Of a stretch of 64,000 nt of DNA, positions 23,922 to 33,913 are shown piece after piece. The position numbers and the translations under genes are program-made. The DNA is from Nonomuraea deserti (GTDB lineage: Bacteria; Actinomycetota; Actinomycetes; Streptosporangiales; Streptosporangiaceae). The notes under the pieces are model-generated. The model had not been told where the DNA came from, did no database searches, and saw only the letters and a list, made by a program, of their open reading frames with translations. Every line of letters starts with the position of its first letter. The stretch's first letter is position 1. The stretch lies in contig NZ_SMKO01000017.1 of assembly GCF_004348685.1 (NCBI RefSeq), positions 25,323-89,322 on the forward strand. Direction: 5' to 3'.

Positions 23922-25153
23922 TGGGCGCGGAAGTTCCTGAAGCCCGCCACCGACAGCCCGACGACCAGCACGGTCACCATGCAGGCGATGCCGCCGCCCA
24001 CCCAGGCGCCGCTCAGCCCGAACGCCGTCGCGGTGGCCCCGGCCCGCAGGTCGCCCAGGCGCGGCCCGCCGGCCACCACCACCATGAACGCGCCCTGCAG
24101 CCGCCCCCGCATCTCGTCGGGCGCGTACAGCTGCAGGATGGACTGCCGCCACACCGACGAGATCACGTCGGCCACCCCTCCGATGGCCATGAACGCGACC
24201 ACGAGCCAGAGCTCGTGCACCAGCCCGGCGGCCGCGACGGCCAGCCCCCACACGGCGATGACGACGACGAGGGCCACTCCCTGCCGCGAGACCCGGCCCA
24301 CCCAGCCGGAGAACAGCGCGCCCGCGACGGATCCGATGGCCATGGCCGAGGTCATCCAGCCGAGCGCGATCATGGAGCCGCCGAACCGGTCGGCGGTCAG
24401 CTCGGGGAAGAGAGCCCGCGGCATGGCGAACACCATCGCGATGATGTCGACGACGAACGACATCAGCAGCACCGGGCTCCTGGCGATGAAGCTGAGGCCC
24501 TCCAGGACGGCCCTGGCACCCGGACGGGTCACCTCGCCCAGCGGAGGCAGTGAGGGCAGCCTGAGCGCCGCGTAGAGGCTCCCCGTGAACAGCAGGGCGT
24601 CGACCGCGTACGCCGCGGCGAACCCTCCCGACGCCAGCACCACCGCGCCGAGCATCGGGCCCGCCACCGCGCCGATGCTGTACACCAGCGAGTTGAGCGC
24701 GTTGGCCGCCGGCACCAGCTCGCGGTCGAGGATCCGGGGGATGATCGCTCCCCTGGTCGGCCCGGTGATCGCGAAGCCGGTGGCGTTGAACGCGACCGCG
24801 GCGAAGATGAGCCAGATGTCGCGCAGGCCGAGCAGCGCCTGCACGAGGATGAGCAGGGTCGCCGCCCAGGCGATGACCGAGCCGACGATGAGCAGCTTGC
24901 GCCGGTCGACGGCGTCGGCCACCGCCCCGCCCCACAGGCCGAAGACGATCAGCGGCACGAGGTTGGCCATGCCGAGCAGCCCCACCCAGAACGACGACTG
25001 GGTCAGCTCCCACACCTGCTGGCCGACGGCCACGACGGTCGCGCCGACGCCGACGTGCGAGACGGCCTGGCCGAACCAGAGGCGCCGGTAGGCCGGCACG
25101 CCCAGCGGCCGGGTGTCCACCACATGACGTTTGACCAGCTCCCCGAATGCCAC
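23855..25153 (-). CDS. MFS exporter (EntS-like)
   Basis: This 432-aa transporter has 12 predicted helices and begins YRRLWFGQAVSHVGVGATVV. It has the A-type motif VADAVDRRKLL and FAITGPTRGAIIPRIL, as in the enterobactin-exporter (EntS)-like group of MFS. Its substrate is unknown; IdeR lies close by, but co-regulation is not shown. The last ~20 residues are an unordered tail encoded by the tandem repeat tract, so the C-terminus may have grown by repeat expansion. Confidence 0.85.
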   Translation of the reverse strand: MAFGELVKRHVVDTRPLGVPAYRRLWFGQAVSHVGVGATVVAVGQQVWELTQSSFWVGLLGMANLVPLIVFGLWGGAVADAVDRRKLLIVGSVIAWAATLLILVQALLGLRDIWLIFAAVAFNATGFAITGPTRGAIIPRILDRELVPAANALNSLVYSIGAVAGPMLGAVVLASGGFAAAYAVDALLFTGSLYAALRLPSLPPLGEVTRPGARAVLEGLSFIARSPVLLMSFVVDIIAMVFAMPRALFPELTADRFGGSMIALGWMTSAMAIGSVAGALFSGWVGRVSRQGVALVVVIAVWGLAVAAAGLVHELWLVVAFMAIGGVADVISSVWRQSILQLYAPDEMRGRLQGAFMVVVAGGPRLGDLRAGATATAFGLSGAWVGGGIACMVTVLVVGLSVAGFRNFRAQQTAQDTGKAAPGTDQTAPETG

Positions 25154-25163
25154 TTAGGGAACT

Positions 25164-25817
25164 TTAAGGGGCCAGTCTCTCCAGAACCCATCCGGGTCGC
25201 GTGCGCCGGTAGCGGAGCCGGTCGTGCATCCGGTCGAGTTGTCCCTGCCAGAACTCCACCTCCACCGGGGCCACCCGGAAACCTCCCCAGAAGTCGGGCA
25301 CCGGCGGGTCCTCCGGCCAGCGTGCCGCCAGTTCCTCGTAGCGGGCGTCCAGCTCCTCCCTGGTGCGCACGACCGCCGACTGCCGTGAGGCCCAGGCGCC
25401 GATGCGCGAGCCGTACGGGCGGGACCGGAAGTATTCGGCCGACTCCTCGTGCGGGATCCGGGTCACGGCGCCCTCGACCCGCACCTGGCGGCGGATGGGA
25501 TGCCAGGGGAACAGCAGGGACGCGCGGGCGTTCTCGGCCAGGTCACGGCCCTTGCGGGACTCATAGTTGGTGTAGAAGACGAATCCGCGTTCGTCGTAGC
25601 CCTTCAGCAGGACCGTCCTGGCGCTCGGCCGGCCGCCCGCGGAGGCGGTGGCCAGGATCATCGCGTTGGGTTCGGGCAGCCCGGCGTCGAGCGCGTCCTG
25701 GAACCAGACGGTGAACTGCGCGATCGGGTCGGGCGCGACGTCGGACTCGAGCAGCGGCTCGCCTTCGTACGTGCGGCGTAGCCCAGCCAGCACGGGCGGG
25801 CGCGGGGTGGCATCCAC
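25164..25817 (-). CDS. pdxH: Pyridoxamine/pyridoxine 5'-phosphate oxidase
   Basis: The protein has about 217 aa from GTG 25817. It oxidises PNP or PMP to pyridoxal 5'-phosphate with FMN. Seen: EPNAMILATA, RTVLLKGYDERGFVFYTNY, KGRDLAENARASLLFPW (FMN site), RPYGSRIGAWAS, and C-terminal VEFWQGQLDRMHDRLRYRR. In the last motif many homologues have QGRENRLHDR, so the GQ/D substitutions are mild. An upstream in-frame GTG at 25868 gives a longer form without family similarity; neither start has a good ribosome site. Confidence 0.88.
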   Translation of the reverse strand: MDATPRPPVLAGLRRTYEGEPLLESDVAPDPIAQFTVWFQDALDAGLPEPNAMILATASAGGRPSARTVLLKGYDERGFVFYTNYESRKGRDLAENARASLLFPWHPIRRQVRVEGAVTRIPHEESAEYFRSRPYGSRIGAWASRQSAVVRTREELDARYEELAARWPEDPPVPDFWGGFRVAPVEVEFWQGQLDRMHDRLRYRRTRPGWVLERLAP

Positions 25818-26033
25818 AAGACCACATTCTTGCGCGCTCCTGTGGAGGATCCCACGCGACCCTCCCACCAGCGGGTTTGCCCTTACGGCGGGTCCCGAGA
25901 CCGACCGTGAGCTGGGAGGGGGTTAAATTGACCCGCCGGTATCTCGACATCAACAGAGCGGACGAGCTAGGGGCGAGAGAGCGAGGCCACGAAGCCACCA
26001 AGCCCCGAAGCGGCCGCGACCGTAAGCAAAGCA

Positions 26034-26050
26034 TTGCCGTGACATGGCAA
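26034..26050. promoter_or_regulatory. Small palindrome before citrate synthase
   Basis: TTGCC and GGCAA arms are 7 nt apart, 20 bp upstream of the citrate synthase start and just before its AAAGGGAGG ribosome site. It could be an operator or a leader hairpin. Confidence 0.25.
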
Positions 26051-26069
26051 GAAAGGGAGGCGGCCGAGC

Positions 26070-27176
26070 ATGTCCGACTTCAAACCCGGCCTTGAAGGCG
26101 TCGTGGCTTTCGAGACCGAGATCGCGGAACCGGACAAAGAAGGGGGCGCCCTTCGTTACAGGGGCGTCGACATCGAAGACCTGGTTGGCCGTGTCCCGTT
26201 CGGGCACGTCTGGGGCCTGCTGGTCGACAACAAGTTCCAGCCGGGTCTGCCGCCGGCGGAGCCCTATCCCATTCCCGTCCACTCGGGTGACATCCGCGTG
26301 GACGTGCAGAGCGCGCTGGCCATGCTGGCTCCCGCCTACGGCTTCAAGCCTCTGCTCGACGTCAGCGACCAGGAGGCACGCGACCAGCTCGCCCGCGCCT
26401 CCGTGATGGCGCTCTCCTTCGTCGCGCAGTCCGCGCGCGGCCTGGGCCTGCCGATGGTGCCGCAGAGCCGGGTCGACGAGGCCAAGACCATCGTCGAGCG
26501 TTTCATGATCCGCTGGCGCGGTGAGCCTGATCCCAAGCACGTCAAGGCCATCGACGCTTACTGGACCTCGGCGGCCGAGCACGGCATGAACGCTTCCACG
26601 TTCACCGCCCGCGTCATCGCCTCCACCGGCGCGGACGTGGCCGCCGCGCTCTCCGGCGCGGTCGGCGCCATGTCGGGCCCGCTGCACGGCGGCGCCCCGG
26701 CCCGCGTGCTGCACATGATCGAGGGCGTCGAGCAGCTCGGCGACGCCAAGAAGTACGTCCAGAGCGAGCTCGACAAGGGCAACCGGCTCATGGGCTTCGG
26801 CCACCGCGTCTACCGTGCCGAGGACCCGCGCGCCCGCGTGCTGCGCCGCACCGCCCAGGAGCTGGACGCCCCCCGCTACGAGGTCGCCGTGGCACTGGAG
26901 CAGGCCGCGCTCGACGAGCTGCACGCACGCAAGCCCGACCGGGTGCTCGCCACCAACGTGGAGTATTGGGCGGCCGTGGTGCTGGACTTCGCCGAGGTGC
27001 CCTCCCACATGTTCACCTCGATGTTCACCTGCGCCCGCACGGCCGGCTGGGCCGCGCACATCCTGGAGCAGAAGAAGACGGGCAGGCTGGTCCGCCCGAG
27101 CGCCACCTACACGGGGCCCGCGTCGCGCCCACTCAGCGACGTGCCGGGCGCCGACGAGGTGATCGGCAACTACTGA
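26070..27176 (+). CDS. Citrate synthase
   Basis: This 368-aa citrate synthase condenses acetyl-CoA and oxaloacetate. The active-site histidines are in SAAEHGMNAST and LMGFGHRVYRAEDPR, with GPLHGGAP between them. A catalytic Asp-type segment lies in VVLDFAEVPSHMFT. The length and absence of a Zn finger fit the short CitA-like or 2-methylcitrate synthase-like type of actinobacteria. No methylcitrate pathway genes are adjacent, so ordinary citrate synthase is preferred. Confidence 0.9.
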   Translation: MSDFKPGLEGVVAFETEIAEPDKEGGALRYRGVDIEDLVGRVPFGHVWGLLVDNKFQPGLPPAEPYPIPVHSGDIRVDVQSALAMLAPAYGFKPLLDVSDQEARDQLARASVMALSFVAQSARGLGLPMVPQSRVDEAKTIVERFMIRWRGEPDPKHVKAIDAYWTSAAEHGMNASTFTARVIASTGADVAAALSGAVGAMSGPLHGGAPARVLHMIEGVEQLGDAKKYVQSELDKGNRLMGFGHRVYRAEDPRARVLRRTAQELDAPRYEVAVALEQAALDELHARKPDRVLATNVEYWAAVVLDFAEVPSHMFTSMFTCARTAGWAAHILEQKKTGRLVRPSATYTGPASRPLSDVPGADEVIGNY

Positions 27177-27184
27177 CCACGGTC

Positions 27185-27219
27185 CGTACGGCTGCCGCGC
27201 GGACAGCGGCAGCCGTACG
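27185..27219. terminator. Hairpin terminator between convergent genes
   Basis: This is a perfect 14-bp stem (27185-27198 and 27206-27219) with a 7-nt loop, just after the citrate synthase stop and before the end of the facing gene. Confidence 0.8.
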
Positions 27220-27225
27220 TCGGGG

Positions 27226-29850
27226 TCACTTGTCCGGCAGGCCCGCGCACAAGGGATCCTTCGTGGGCGGTTCGTTCGTGTCCAGCCGGCCGCAGCGCTT
27301 CACGGGGCGGCTGTAGCCCCATTCCGACTTCTCCACCTTCATGATCGCGATGGCCTTGTCGATGGGCGTGTGCCGCTCCGTGAGGTCGAAGCCCACCACC
27401 CCGCCGGATCCGGCCCACGAGGCGTTTCCCGACGTCCTGGCCAGCCGGTAGAGGATGTCGCCCCGGCTCGGCAACTGCACGTCCCCCTCCCCTCCCGCCA
27501 TGCCGGCCGCCTGGTAGGCGGCGTTGGCGGCGCGGTAGACCACGTCGGCCGCGTCGTAGGTGAGGATGAGGTTGTCGTCGGAGGCCGTCGGGTGCCCCGC
27601 GGCCTGCAGCTTGCTGACGAACGTGGTGGCCGACGAGCGGGGCCACAACGCCCTGTGCGCCAGCGCCAGGTAGTAGACCTCGGCCTGCTTCGTGTTCGCG
27701 ATCTCGTCGCCGTGGTCGGACACCACCTTGACGACGTCGTCGCCCGCGATCACCTTCACCTCGCCGCAGGCGTTGCCCTCGACGGCCGTCAGGAAGGCGC
27801 GGAACTCGGACGCCCGACCCGCGTAGACGAGGACGTCGGGATCGAGTGCGCACGCCTTCCCCGCCGCCGAGGAGATGCCGCCCTGCTGGACCGTGTACGA
27901 GATCCGCTCCACGTCGGCGCCCTCGTCCTTCAGCGCCTTGTCGAAGTCGTCCGCCAGGTTCAGGGTGTACGCGTCGCCCTGCGATCGGTCCTCGACGATG
28001 ACGGCGCCCGGTTCGTCCACGCCCTTCAGGAGGGTCCGCCGGGCGAACCGGGCGCCGAACGCCGCCTGGCGGGCATTGGTCGGCCCCACCTGGAAGTAGT
28101 AGGGGGAAGGCTCGCCCGGCTGGTCGGGAAGCCCGGGGTTGCTGATGTAGCCGAACCGGTCCGCCGTCGCCGTGCTCGACACCATCGGGATCTTCGCCAG
28201 GTGCAGCTCCCTGATCGCCTCGCTGATGCCGGCCACGCTGCGCGGCAGGCCCACGACCCCCATCACGTGCTTGTCCTGCTCGGCCATGTCGATGATGAGC
28301 TGGGCCGTCCTGCGCCCGTGGCCGAAGTTGTCGCCCGCGTTCGCGATCAGCACGTGTAACCGGGGGGTGCTGGTGACCGTACGCTGGTATTCCTCGACCG
28401 CGGCGAGCTCGGAGAGCGCGGCGGCGAGCCGGGTGTCGTCCTGTGCCGTTTTCTTGATCGAGAACTCCCCGAACAGGACCACGCTGATGTACCGCTGGGA
28501 GTCGATCGCGTAGCGGTTGTTCCCGTCGATCTTCTTGATCAGCGCTTTCACGTCGCCCTCGAACAGGTTCTCGGGCGTGTCCCCCTTCGCGTTGACGATG
28601 CCGATGCACTCGCCCTCGATCCGCTCGACCCACGGCAGGCCGCCGCAGTGCCCCTCCCTGTCGTGCTGGATCGCGTAGACGAGCGAGAGCGGGACGATCA
28701 CCAGCAGCGCCATCACCGTCCAGTACGCCATGGCCCGCCTGCGGCGCGGCGGCGACGGGTCGTCCTGCGGCTCCGCGGGCACGGCCGTCGCCTCGACGGT
28801 CAGCCGCAGCTCGGGAACGCCCAGCCTGGCCATGTTGCGCCACTGCGCGACCGCCTCCTCCAGGTCGCGCAGCGGCTTCGGCGCCGCCTGCGCCGGGGGC
28901 ACGCCGCCGGGCACGGCCGCCAGCACGAGCATCGGCGCGAACAGGCCGGTCTTCTTGGTGATCTCCTCCATCAGCCGCAGGAACCGCGCGTTGGCGCCGC
29001 CTGGATCGATGATCTGGAGGACCAGGAGGCAGTATTGGCCCCTGCCCCAGCTCGGCCACGGAATGATCCACTTCTTGTACGCCTCGTGCAGGTCCTGCAT
29101 CAGGGCATGGACCAGCAGCTCCTCGACGTCGTCGTCCGGCGCGGCCGCCAGGCGCAGCGCGTACTGGGGCAGCCGCTCGAACCGCCGCCTCTTCAGGCTC
29201 GGCTCGCTGCTGAACCAGCCGGTGAAGAGCGAGCCTCTGATCGACAACATGCCCTGGGCCGCGGTGCCTCCCAGGGCCACCAGGAGGCCGAGCAGCCAGG
29301 GGATGACCCCGACCAGGTCGGCGGCGCCACCGGCCCACCAGACGGCCAGAGTGCCCACCGGCACCCAGGTCGTGGCGGCGCGCGCCAGGAAGTCGGCGGA
29401 CGTCTTGACGTCGTCGCCGCCGCCACCGGCCATGCCGCGCCGCCAGTCCTTCAGCCGCTTCTTGTAGGCCTGGTAGTCGGTGTGCGACTGCGGGTCGGGG
29501 ACGCGGCCGCCCGGCCTCTCCCGTGCCCACAACACGAACTGCGCGAGCGGGAAACGCGGCGGCGGCAGCAGCGACCCGCCCACCGGCTTGCCCAGGCGGC
29601 CACGGTCCGTCTGGGGCCTGCCGGTGTGGTCCTCGTCGCCCGCCAGCGAGCTCACCAGGTCGAGGACCGACTCGTGCGCGCCGTCCGTGACGCGGGCGTA
29701 GGGCACGGCGGTCTCGAACGGCTTGGCGAGCCGGTCGACCGCCGCGAGCGCCTGCTCGCCGACCACCAGCACGGTCGGCAGGGGCGGATCAGCCCGCAGG
29801 AGCGCACGCCGGCGGATCAACCTCTCGATGACACTGCGCAGATCGGCCAT
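27226..29850 (-). CDS. Membrane protein with cytoplasmic domain and extracellular type I solute-binding domain
   Basis: The protein has 874 aa. The order is: a cytoplasmic region (~1-155) with TVLVVGEQALAAVDRL; two hydrophobic helices (~161-200); a soluble segment (~205-370) with YCLLVLQIIDPGGANARFLR; one membrane helix (~374-393); then a C-terminal domain (~400-874) like Leu/Ile/Val-binding proteins (KHVMGVVGLPRSVAGISEAI, IPMVSSTATAD, DVLVYAGRASEF, LTYDAADVVYRA). No lipobox, permease or ATPase gene is adjacent. It is better read as a receptor or sensor than an ABC component. No Walker motif is convincing. Confidence 0.7.
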   Translation of the reverse strand: MADLRSVIERLIRRRALLRADPPLPTVLVVGEQALAAVDRLAKPFETAVPYARVTDGAHESVLDLVSSLAGDEDHTGRPQTDRGRLGKPVGGSLLPPPRFPLAQFVLWARERPGGRVPDPQSHTDYQAYKKRLKDWRRGMAGGGGDDVKTSADFLARAATTWVPVGTLAVWWAGGAADLVGVIPWLLGLLVALGGTAAQGMLSIRGSLFTGWFSSEPSLKRRRFERLPQYALRLAAAPDDDVEELLVHALMQDLHEAYKKWIIPWPSWGRGQYCLLVLQIIDPGGANARFLRLMEEITKKTGLFAPMLVLAAVPGGVPPAQAAPKPLRDLEEAVAQWRNMARLGVPELRLTVEATAVPAEPQDDPSPPRRRRAMAYWTVMALLVIVPLSLVYAIQHDREGHCGGLPWVERIEGECIGIVNAKGDTPENLFEGDVKALIKKIDGNNRYAIDSQRYISVVLFGEFSIKKTAQDDTRLAAALSELAAVEEYQRTVTSTPRLHVLIANAGDNFGHGRRTAQLIIDMAEQDKHVMGVVGLPRSVAGISEAIRELHLAKIPMVSSTATADRFGYISNPGLPDQPGEPSPYYFQVGPTNARQAAFGARFARRTLLKGVDEPGAVIVEDRSQGDAYTLNLADDFDKALKDEGADVERISYTVQQGGISSAAGKACALDPDVLVYAGRASEFRAFLTAVEGNACGEVKVIAGDDVVKVVSDHGDEIANTKQAEVYYLALAHRALWPRSSATTFVSKLQAAGHPTASDDNLILTYDAADVVYRAANAAYQAAGMAGGEGDVQLPSRGDILYRLARTSGNASWAGSGGVVGFDLTERHTPIDKAIAIMKVEKSEWGYSRPVKRCGRLDTNEPPTKDPLCAGLPDK

Positions 29851-29906
29851 CTGGGCGCCCCTCCAGCCGGTGCCGTCCTCGTGCTCAGCTAACGAATGAT
29901 CAATGA

Positions 29907-31088
<1,182 letters not shown>

Positions 31089-31099
31089 CCCGCGCCGCG

Positions 31100-31130
31100 C
31101 CCGCCCTCCTGGTTGGCCCAGGAGGGCGGG
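31100..31130. terminator. Hairpin terminator between serC and rhomboid gene
   Basis: This is a perfect 13-bp GC stem (31100-31112 and 31118-31130) with a 5-nt loop between convergent genes. Confidence 0.8.
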
Positions 31131-31137
31131 TGCGGCG

Positions 31138-31761
31138 TCAGTACGGGTTCGCGGTGATCTCGCGCTTGCGGCGCAGCACCCACGCGGCCACCACGCCGCC
31201 GACCAGGCCGAACAGGTGGCCCTGCCAGGAGATGCCCGGCTGGTTGGGCAGCAGGCCGGCCAGGATGCCCCAGTACGCGACGCCCACACCGATCGCGATG
31301 GCGAGATCGAGCAGCCTGCGGTCGAACACACCGCGCGCCAGGATCAAGCCGAAATAGCCGAACACCAGGCCGCTGGCCCCGATCGTGACCACGCCCGGGC
31401 TGGTCACCCAGGTGCCCAGGCCGCCGATCAGGATGATCAGCAGGCTGGCCCAGAGAAACTTGCGGACGTCGCGCAGCCCGGCCAGGAAGCCGAGGATCAG
31501 CAGGGGCAGCGAGTTGGCCATGAGGTGGCCGAAGCCGCCGTGCAAAAACGGCGCGAGCAGGATGCCGACCAGGCCGTCAGGGTCCCAGCCGACGATGCCG
31601 TACTGGTCGAGCGAGCCGTTGAGGACGACGTCGACGCCCTCGAGGATCCACATCGCGGCGAGCAGGGCGACCATGATGATCAACATGCTCAGCGCCCCGG
31701 ACAGGAGAGCGCCGGCGCCGCGTCTGGCCGAATCGAATCGTGAACCCGAATAGTCGCTCAT
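31138..31761 (-). CDS. Rhomboid-family intramembrane serine protease
   Basis: This 207-aa protein has six predicted membrane helices. The rhomboid features are FLHGGFGHLMANSLPLLILG (helix 2 His/Asn), GASGLVFGYFG (catalytic Ser) and SWQGHLFGLVGG (catalytic His). It cleaves membrane-bound substrates within the bilayer. ATG 31761 follows GGGAGAGG; 18 upstream residues lack family character. Substrates are unknown. Confidence 0.9.
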   Translation of the reverse strand: MSDYSGSRFDSARRGAGALLSGALSMLIIMVALLAAMWILEGVDVVLNGSLDQYGIVGWDPDGLVGILLAPFLHGGFGHLMANSLPLLILGFLAGLRDVRKFLWASLLIILIGGLGTWVTSPGVVTIGASGLVFGYFGLILARGVFDRRLLDLAIAIGVGVAYWGILAGLLPNQPGISWQGHLFGLVGGVVAAWVLRRKREITANPY

Positions 31762-31830
31762 GCGCCTCTCCCGGAGTCGTTGCCCTCTTTCTTTACCGTA
31801 ACCAGGAAGAGCCACGCGCGCGTTGGAGAT

Positions 31831-31862
31831 GCCCCTCCCGTCCCCTGGGGAGCGGGAGGGGC
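31831..31862. terminator. Hairpin downstream of the crotonase gene
   Basis: GCCCCTCCCG (31831-31840) pairs with CGGGAGGGGC (31853-31862), and TCCCC/GGGGA pairs inside. It lies 5 bp past the crotonase stop on the minus strand. Confidence 0.65.
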
Positions 31863-31866
31863 GCGG

Positions 31867-32631
31867 CTATTCGCCCTTCCACCGGGGCGCGCGCTTCTCC
31901 GCGAAGGCGGCGGCGCCCTCCATGGCGTCCTTCGAGCCGAACACCGGGTTGATGATCGGGCCCTGCTTCTTGAACATCTCCTCGCGCGGCCAGTCCTGCG
32001 ACTCGATGATCACCTGCTTGGTCGCGGCGAGTGCCAGCGGGGCGTTGCCGGCGATCCTGCCGGCGAGTTCGAGCGCGCCCTCCAGCGCCGCGCCGGGCTC
32101 GGTGACGCGGTTGACCAGGCCGAGCTCGTACAGGCGGGAGGCCGGGTAGTGGTCGCCGGTCAGGGCGATCTCCATGGCCACGTGGTAGGGGATCCTGCGG
32201 GGCAGGCGCATGATGCCGCCCGCTCCGGCGACCAGCCCGCGCTTGGGCTCGGGCAGCCCGAACGTGGCCGCCGACGACGCCACGATGACGTCGCACGCCA
32301 GCGCCATCTCGAACCCACCCGCGAGCGCGTAGCCCTCGACCGCGGCCACCAGCGGCTTCTTCGGCGGCGACTCGGTCAGCCCGCCGAACCCCCGCCCCTC
32401 CACCACGGGGAAGTCGCCGGACAGGAACCCCTTCAGGTCCATCCCCGCGCAGAAGGTGCCGCCGGCACCGGTCAGCACGTACGCCGAAATCTCAGGACGG
32501 GCGTCCAGCTCGTCCAGGGCGTCCGCGATCCCCCGCGCCACCGCGCCGTTGACGGCGTTGCGCGCCTTCGGCCGGTTGATCGTGAGGATCGCGACGTTCC
32601 CGGACTCCTCGACGAGCACTTCGTCAGACAT
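31867..32631 (-). CDS. Enoyl-CoA hydratase/crotonase-family protein
   Basis: This 254-aa crotonase has an oxyanion-hole element GGTFCAGMDLKGFLSGD, KPLVAAVEGYALAGGFEMAL, TFGLPEPKRGLVAGAGG, and C-terminal FKKQGPIINPVFGSKDAMEG. The Glu/Gly arrangement around residue 130 matches the crotonase-like EchA type. It lies 18 bp downstream of an SDR-type 3-hydroxyacyl-CoA dehydrogenase-like gene. The pair would supply two steps of beta-oxidation. Confidence 0.88.
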   Translation of the reverse strand: MSDEVLVEESGNVAILTINRPKARNAVNGAVARGIADALDELDARPEISAYVLTGAGGTFCAGMDLKGFLSGDFPVVEGRGFGGLTESPPKKPLVAAVEGYALAGGFEMALACDVIVASSAATFGLPEPKRGLVAGAGGIMRLPRRIPYHVAMEIALTGDHYPASRLYELGLVNRVTEPGAALEGALELAGRIAGNAPLALAATKQVIIESQDWPREEMFKKQGPIINPVFGSKDAMEGAAAFAEKRAPRWKGE

Positions 32632-32649
32632 GACAACCCTTCCGACGGG

Positions 32650-33423
32650 TTACTTGGGCTGGAAGCGGATGCCGCCGTCGAAGCGGATGACCTCGGCGTT
32701 CATGTAGTCGTTCTCGATCAACGACCGCACGAGGTGCGCGAACTCGCCGGCCTGGCCCATGCGCTTGGGGAACACCACCGGCGCCACCAGCTTGGCCTTG
32801 AACTCCTCGGCGTTGTCGTTGAAGCCGTAGATGGGCGTGTCGATGATGCCGGGGCAGATCGTGTTGACGCGTACGCCGATCGCCGCCAGGTCGCGCGCGG
32901 CAGGCACCGTCATGCCCACGATGCCGCCCTTGGAGGCGGAGTACGCCAGCTGCCCGGTCTGCCCCTCGAGCGCCGCCACGGAGGCCGTGTTGATCACCAC
33001 GCCGCGCTGCCCGTCGGCGTCGGCCGGCTCGGTCCTGGCGACGGCGGCGGCGCCGATGCGCATGAGGTTGAACGTGCCGATCAGGTTGACCTCGATGACC
33101 TTGCGGTAGGAGGCCGGGTTGTGCGGGTTGCCGTCGCGGTTGACGGTGCGCTCCGCCCAGCCGATGCCGGCGCTGTTGACGATGACGCGCAGCGGCTTGC
33201 CGGTCGCCACGGCGGCGTCCACGGCCGCCTGCACCTGGGCGTCGTCCGACACGTCGGTCCTGGCGAAGACGCCGCCGATCTCGTCGGCGACCGCCTTGCC
33301 GCGCTCCTCGTTGAGGTCGGCGACGACCACGGTCGCGCCGGCCCGGGCCAGCTCGCGGGCGGTGGCCTCGCCGAGGCCGCTGGCGCCGCCTGAGATGATT
33401 GCTGCAGATCCGTTCACGTCCAT
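32650..33423 (-). CDS. SDR oxidoreductase, 3-hydroxyacyl-CoA dehydrogenase (HSD17B10)-like
   Basis: This 257-aa short-chain dehydrogenase begins MDVNGSAAIISGGASGLGEA (NAD-binding TGxxxGxG variant). It has VNSAGIGWAERT, INTASVAALEGQTGQLAYSA (Ser-Tyr-Lys centre YSASKGG) and ICPGIIDTPIY. These are typical of type II 3-hydroxyacyl-CoA dehydrogenase. ATG 33423 was chosen for the family N-terminus; the 63-residue upstream extension is not conserved. It forms an operon with the crotonase gene. Confidence 0.87.
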   Translation of the reverse strand: MDVNGSAAIISGGASGLGEATARELARAGATVVVADLNEERGKAVADEIGGVFARTDVSDDAQVQAAVDAAVATGKPLRVIVNSAGIGWAERTVNRDGNPHNPASYRKVIEVNLIGTFNLMRIGAAAVARTEPADADGQRGVVINTASVAALEGQTGQLAYSASKGGIVGMTVPAARDLAAIGVRVNTICPGIIDTPIYGFNDNAEEFKAKLVAPVVFPKRMGQAGEFAHLVRSLIENDYMNAEVIRFDGGIRFQPK

Positions 33424-33470
33424 ATTCCGGACCCTAACGCGCCGACCGAATGAAGTTCTACTCGGGGCCG

Positions 33471-33809
33471 CTAAATCTCTCCCACAGCGCTGTCGACGTC
33501 GGCGTACACCTTGATCCGCCGGTCGAGGCCGGTCGTGCGGAGGATGCGCGCCACCGGCGCCTGCGGCGCCGCAAGGGACACGCCGCCGCCCTCCCCCGTC
33601 GCCAGCCGCCATGCCTCGATCAGCACCGACAGGCCGCTCGAATCCATGAACGACAGCTGCTGCAGGTCGAGCACGAGCCTGGCGCCGTCCTGCTTGATGG
33701 CGTCACGCACCTCATCGCGCAGAAACGGCGCGGTGAACAGGTCGAGCTCACCCTCAACGGCCACCACCACGGCATCACCCAGGGCGTGTCGTGCAAGCCG
33801 CAGCTTCAT
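33471..33809 (-). CDS. STAS-domain anti-sigma factor antagonist
   Basis: This 112-aa single STAS domain has VVVAVEGELDLFTAPFLRDE and LVLDLQQLSFMDSSGLSVLI, with the phosphorylatable Ser in MDSSG. Such proteins free a sigma factor by binding its anti-sigma kinase when not phosphorylated. ATG 33809 follows GAGGAGGGG. No kinase or sigma gene adjoins it; the SpoIIE-type phosphatase at 19911-22133 is the only candidate partner in the window. Confidence 0.9.
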   Translation of the reverse strand: MKLRLARHALGDAVVVAVEGELDLFTAPFLRDEVRDAIKQDGARLVLDLQQLSFMDSSGLSVLIEAWRLATGEGGGVSLAAPQAPVARILRTTGLDRRIKVYADVDSAVGEI

Positions 33810-33913
33810 TTGGCCCCTCCTCGATGAGCCACTGTACTTCGACATCCCCGGAGACCGGGCATGCACAAACTACGAAGAGCCGGATGCAGGCGGGCTTCGC
33901 CCGTCAAAACAGC

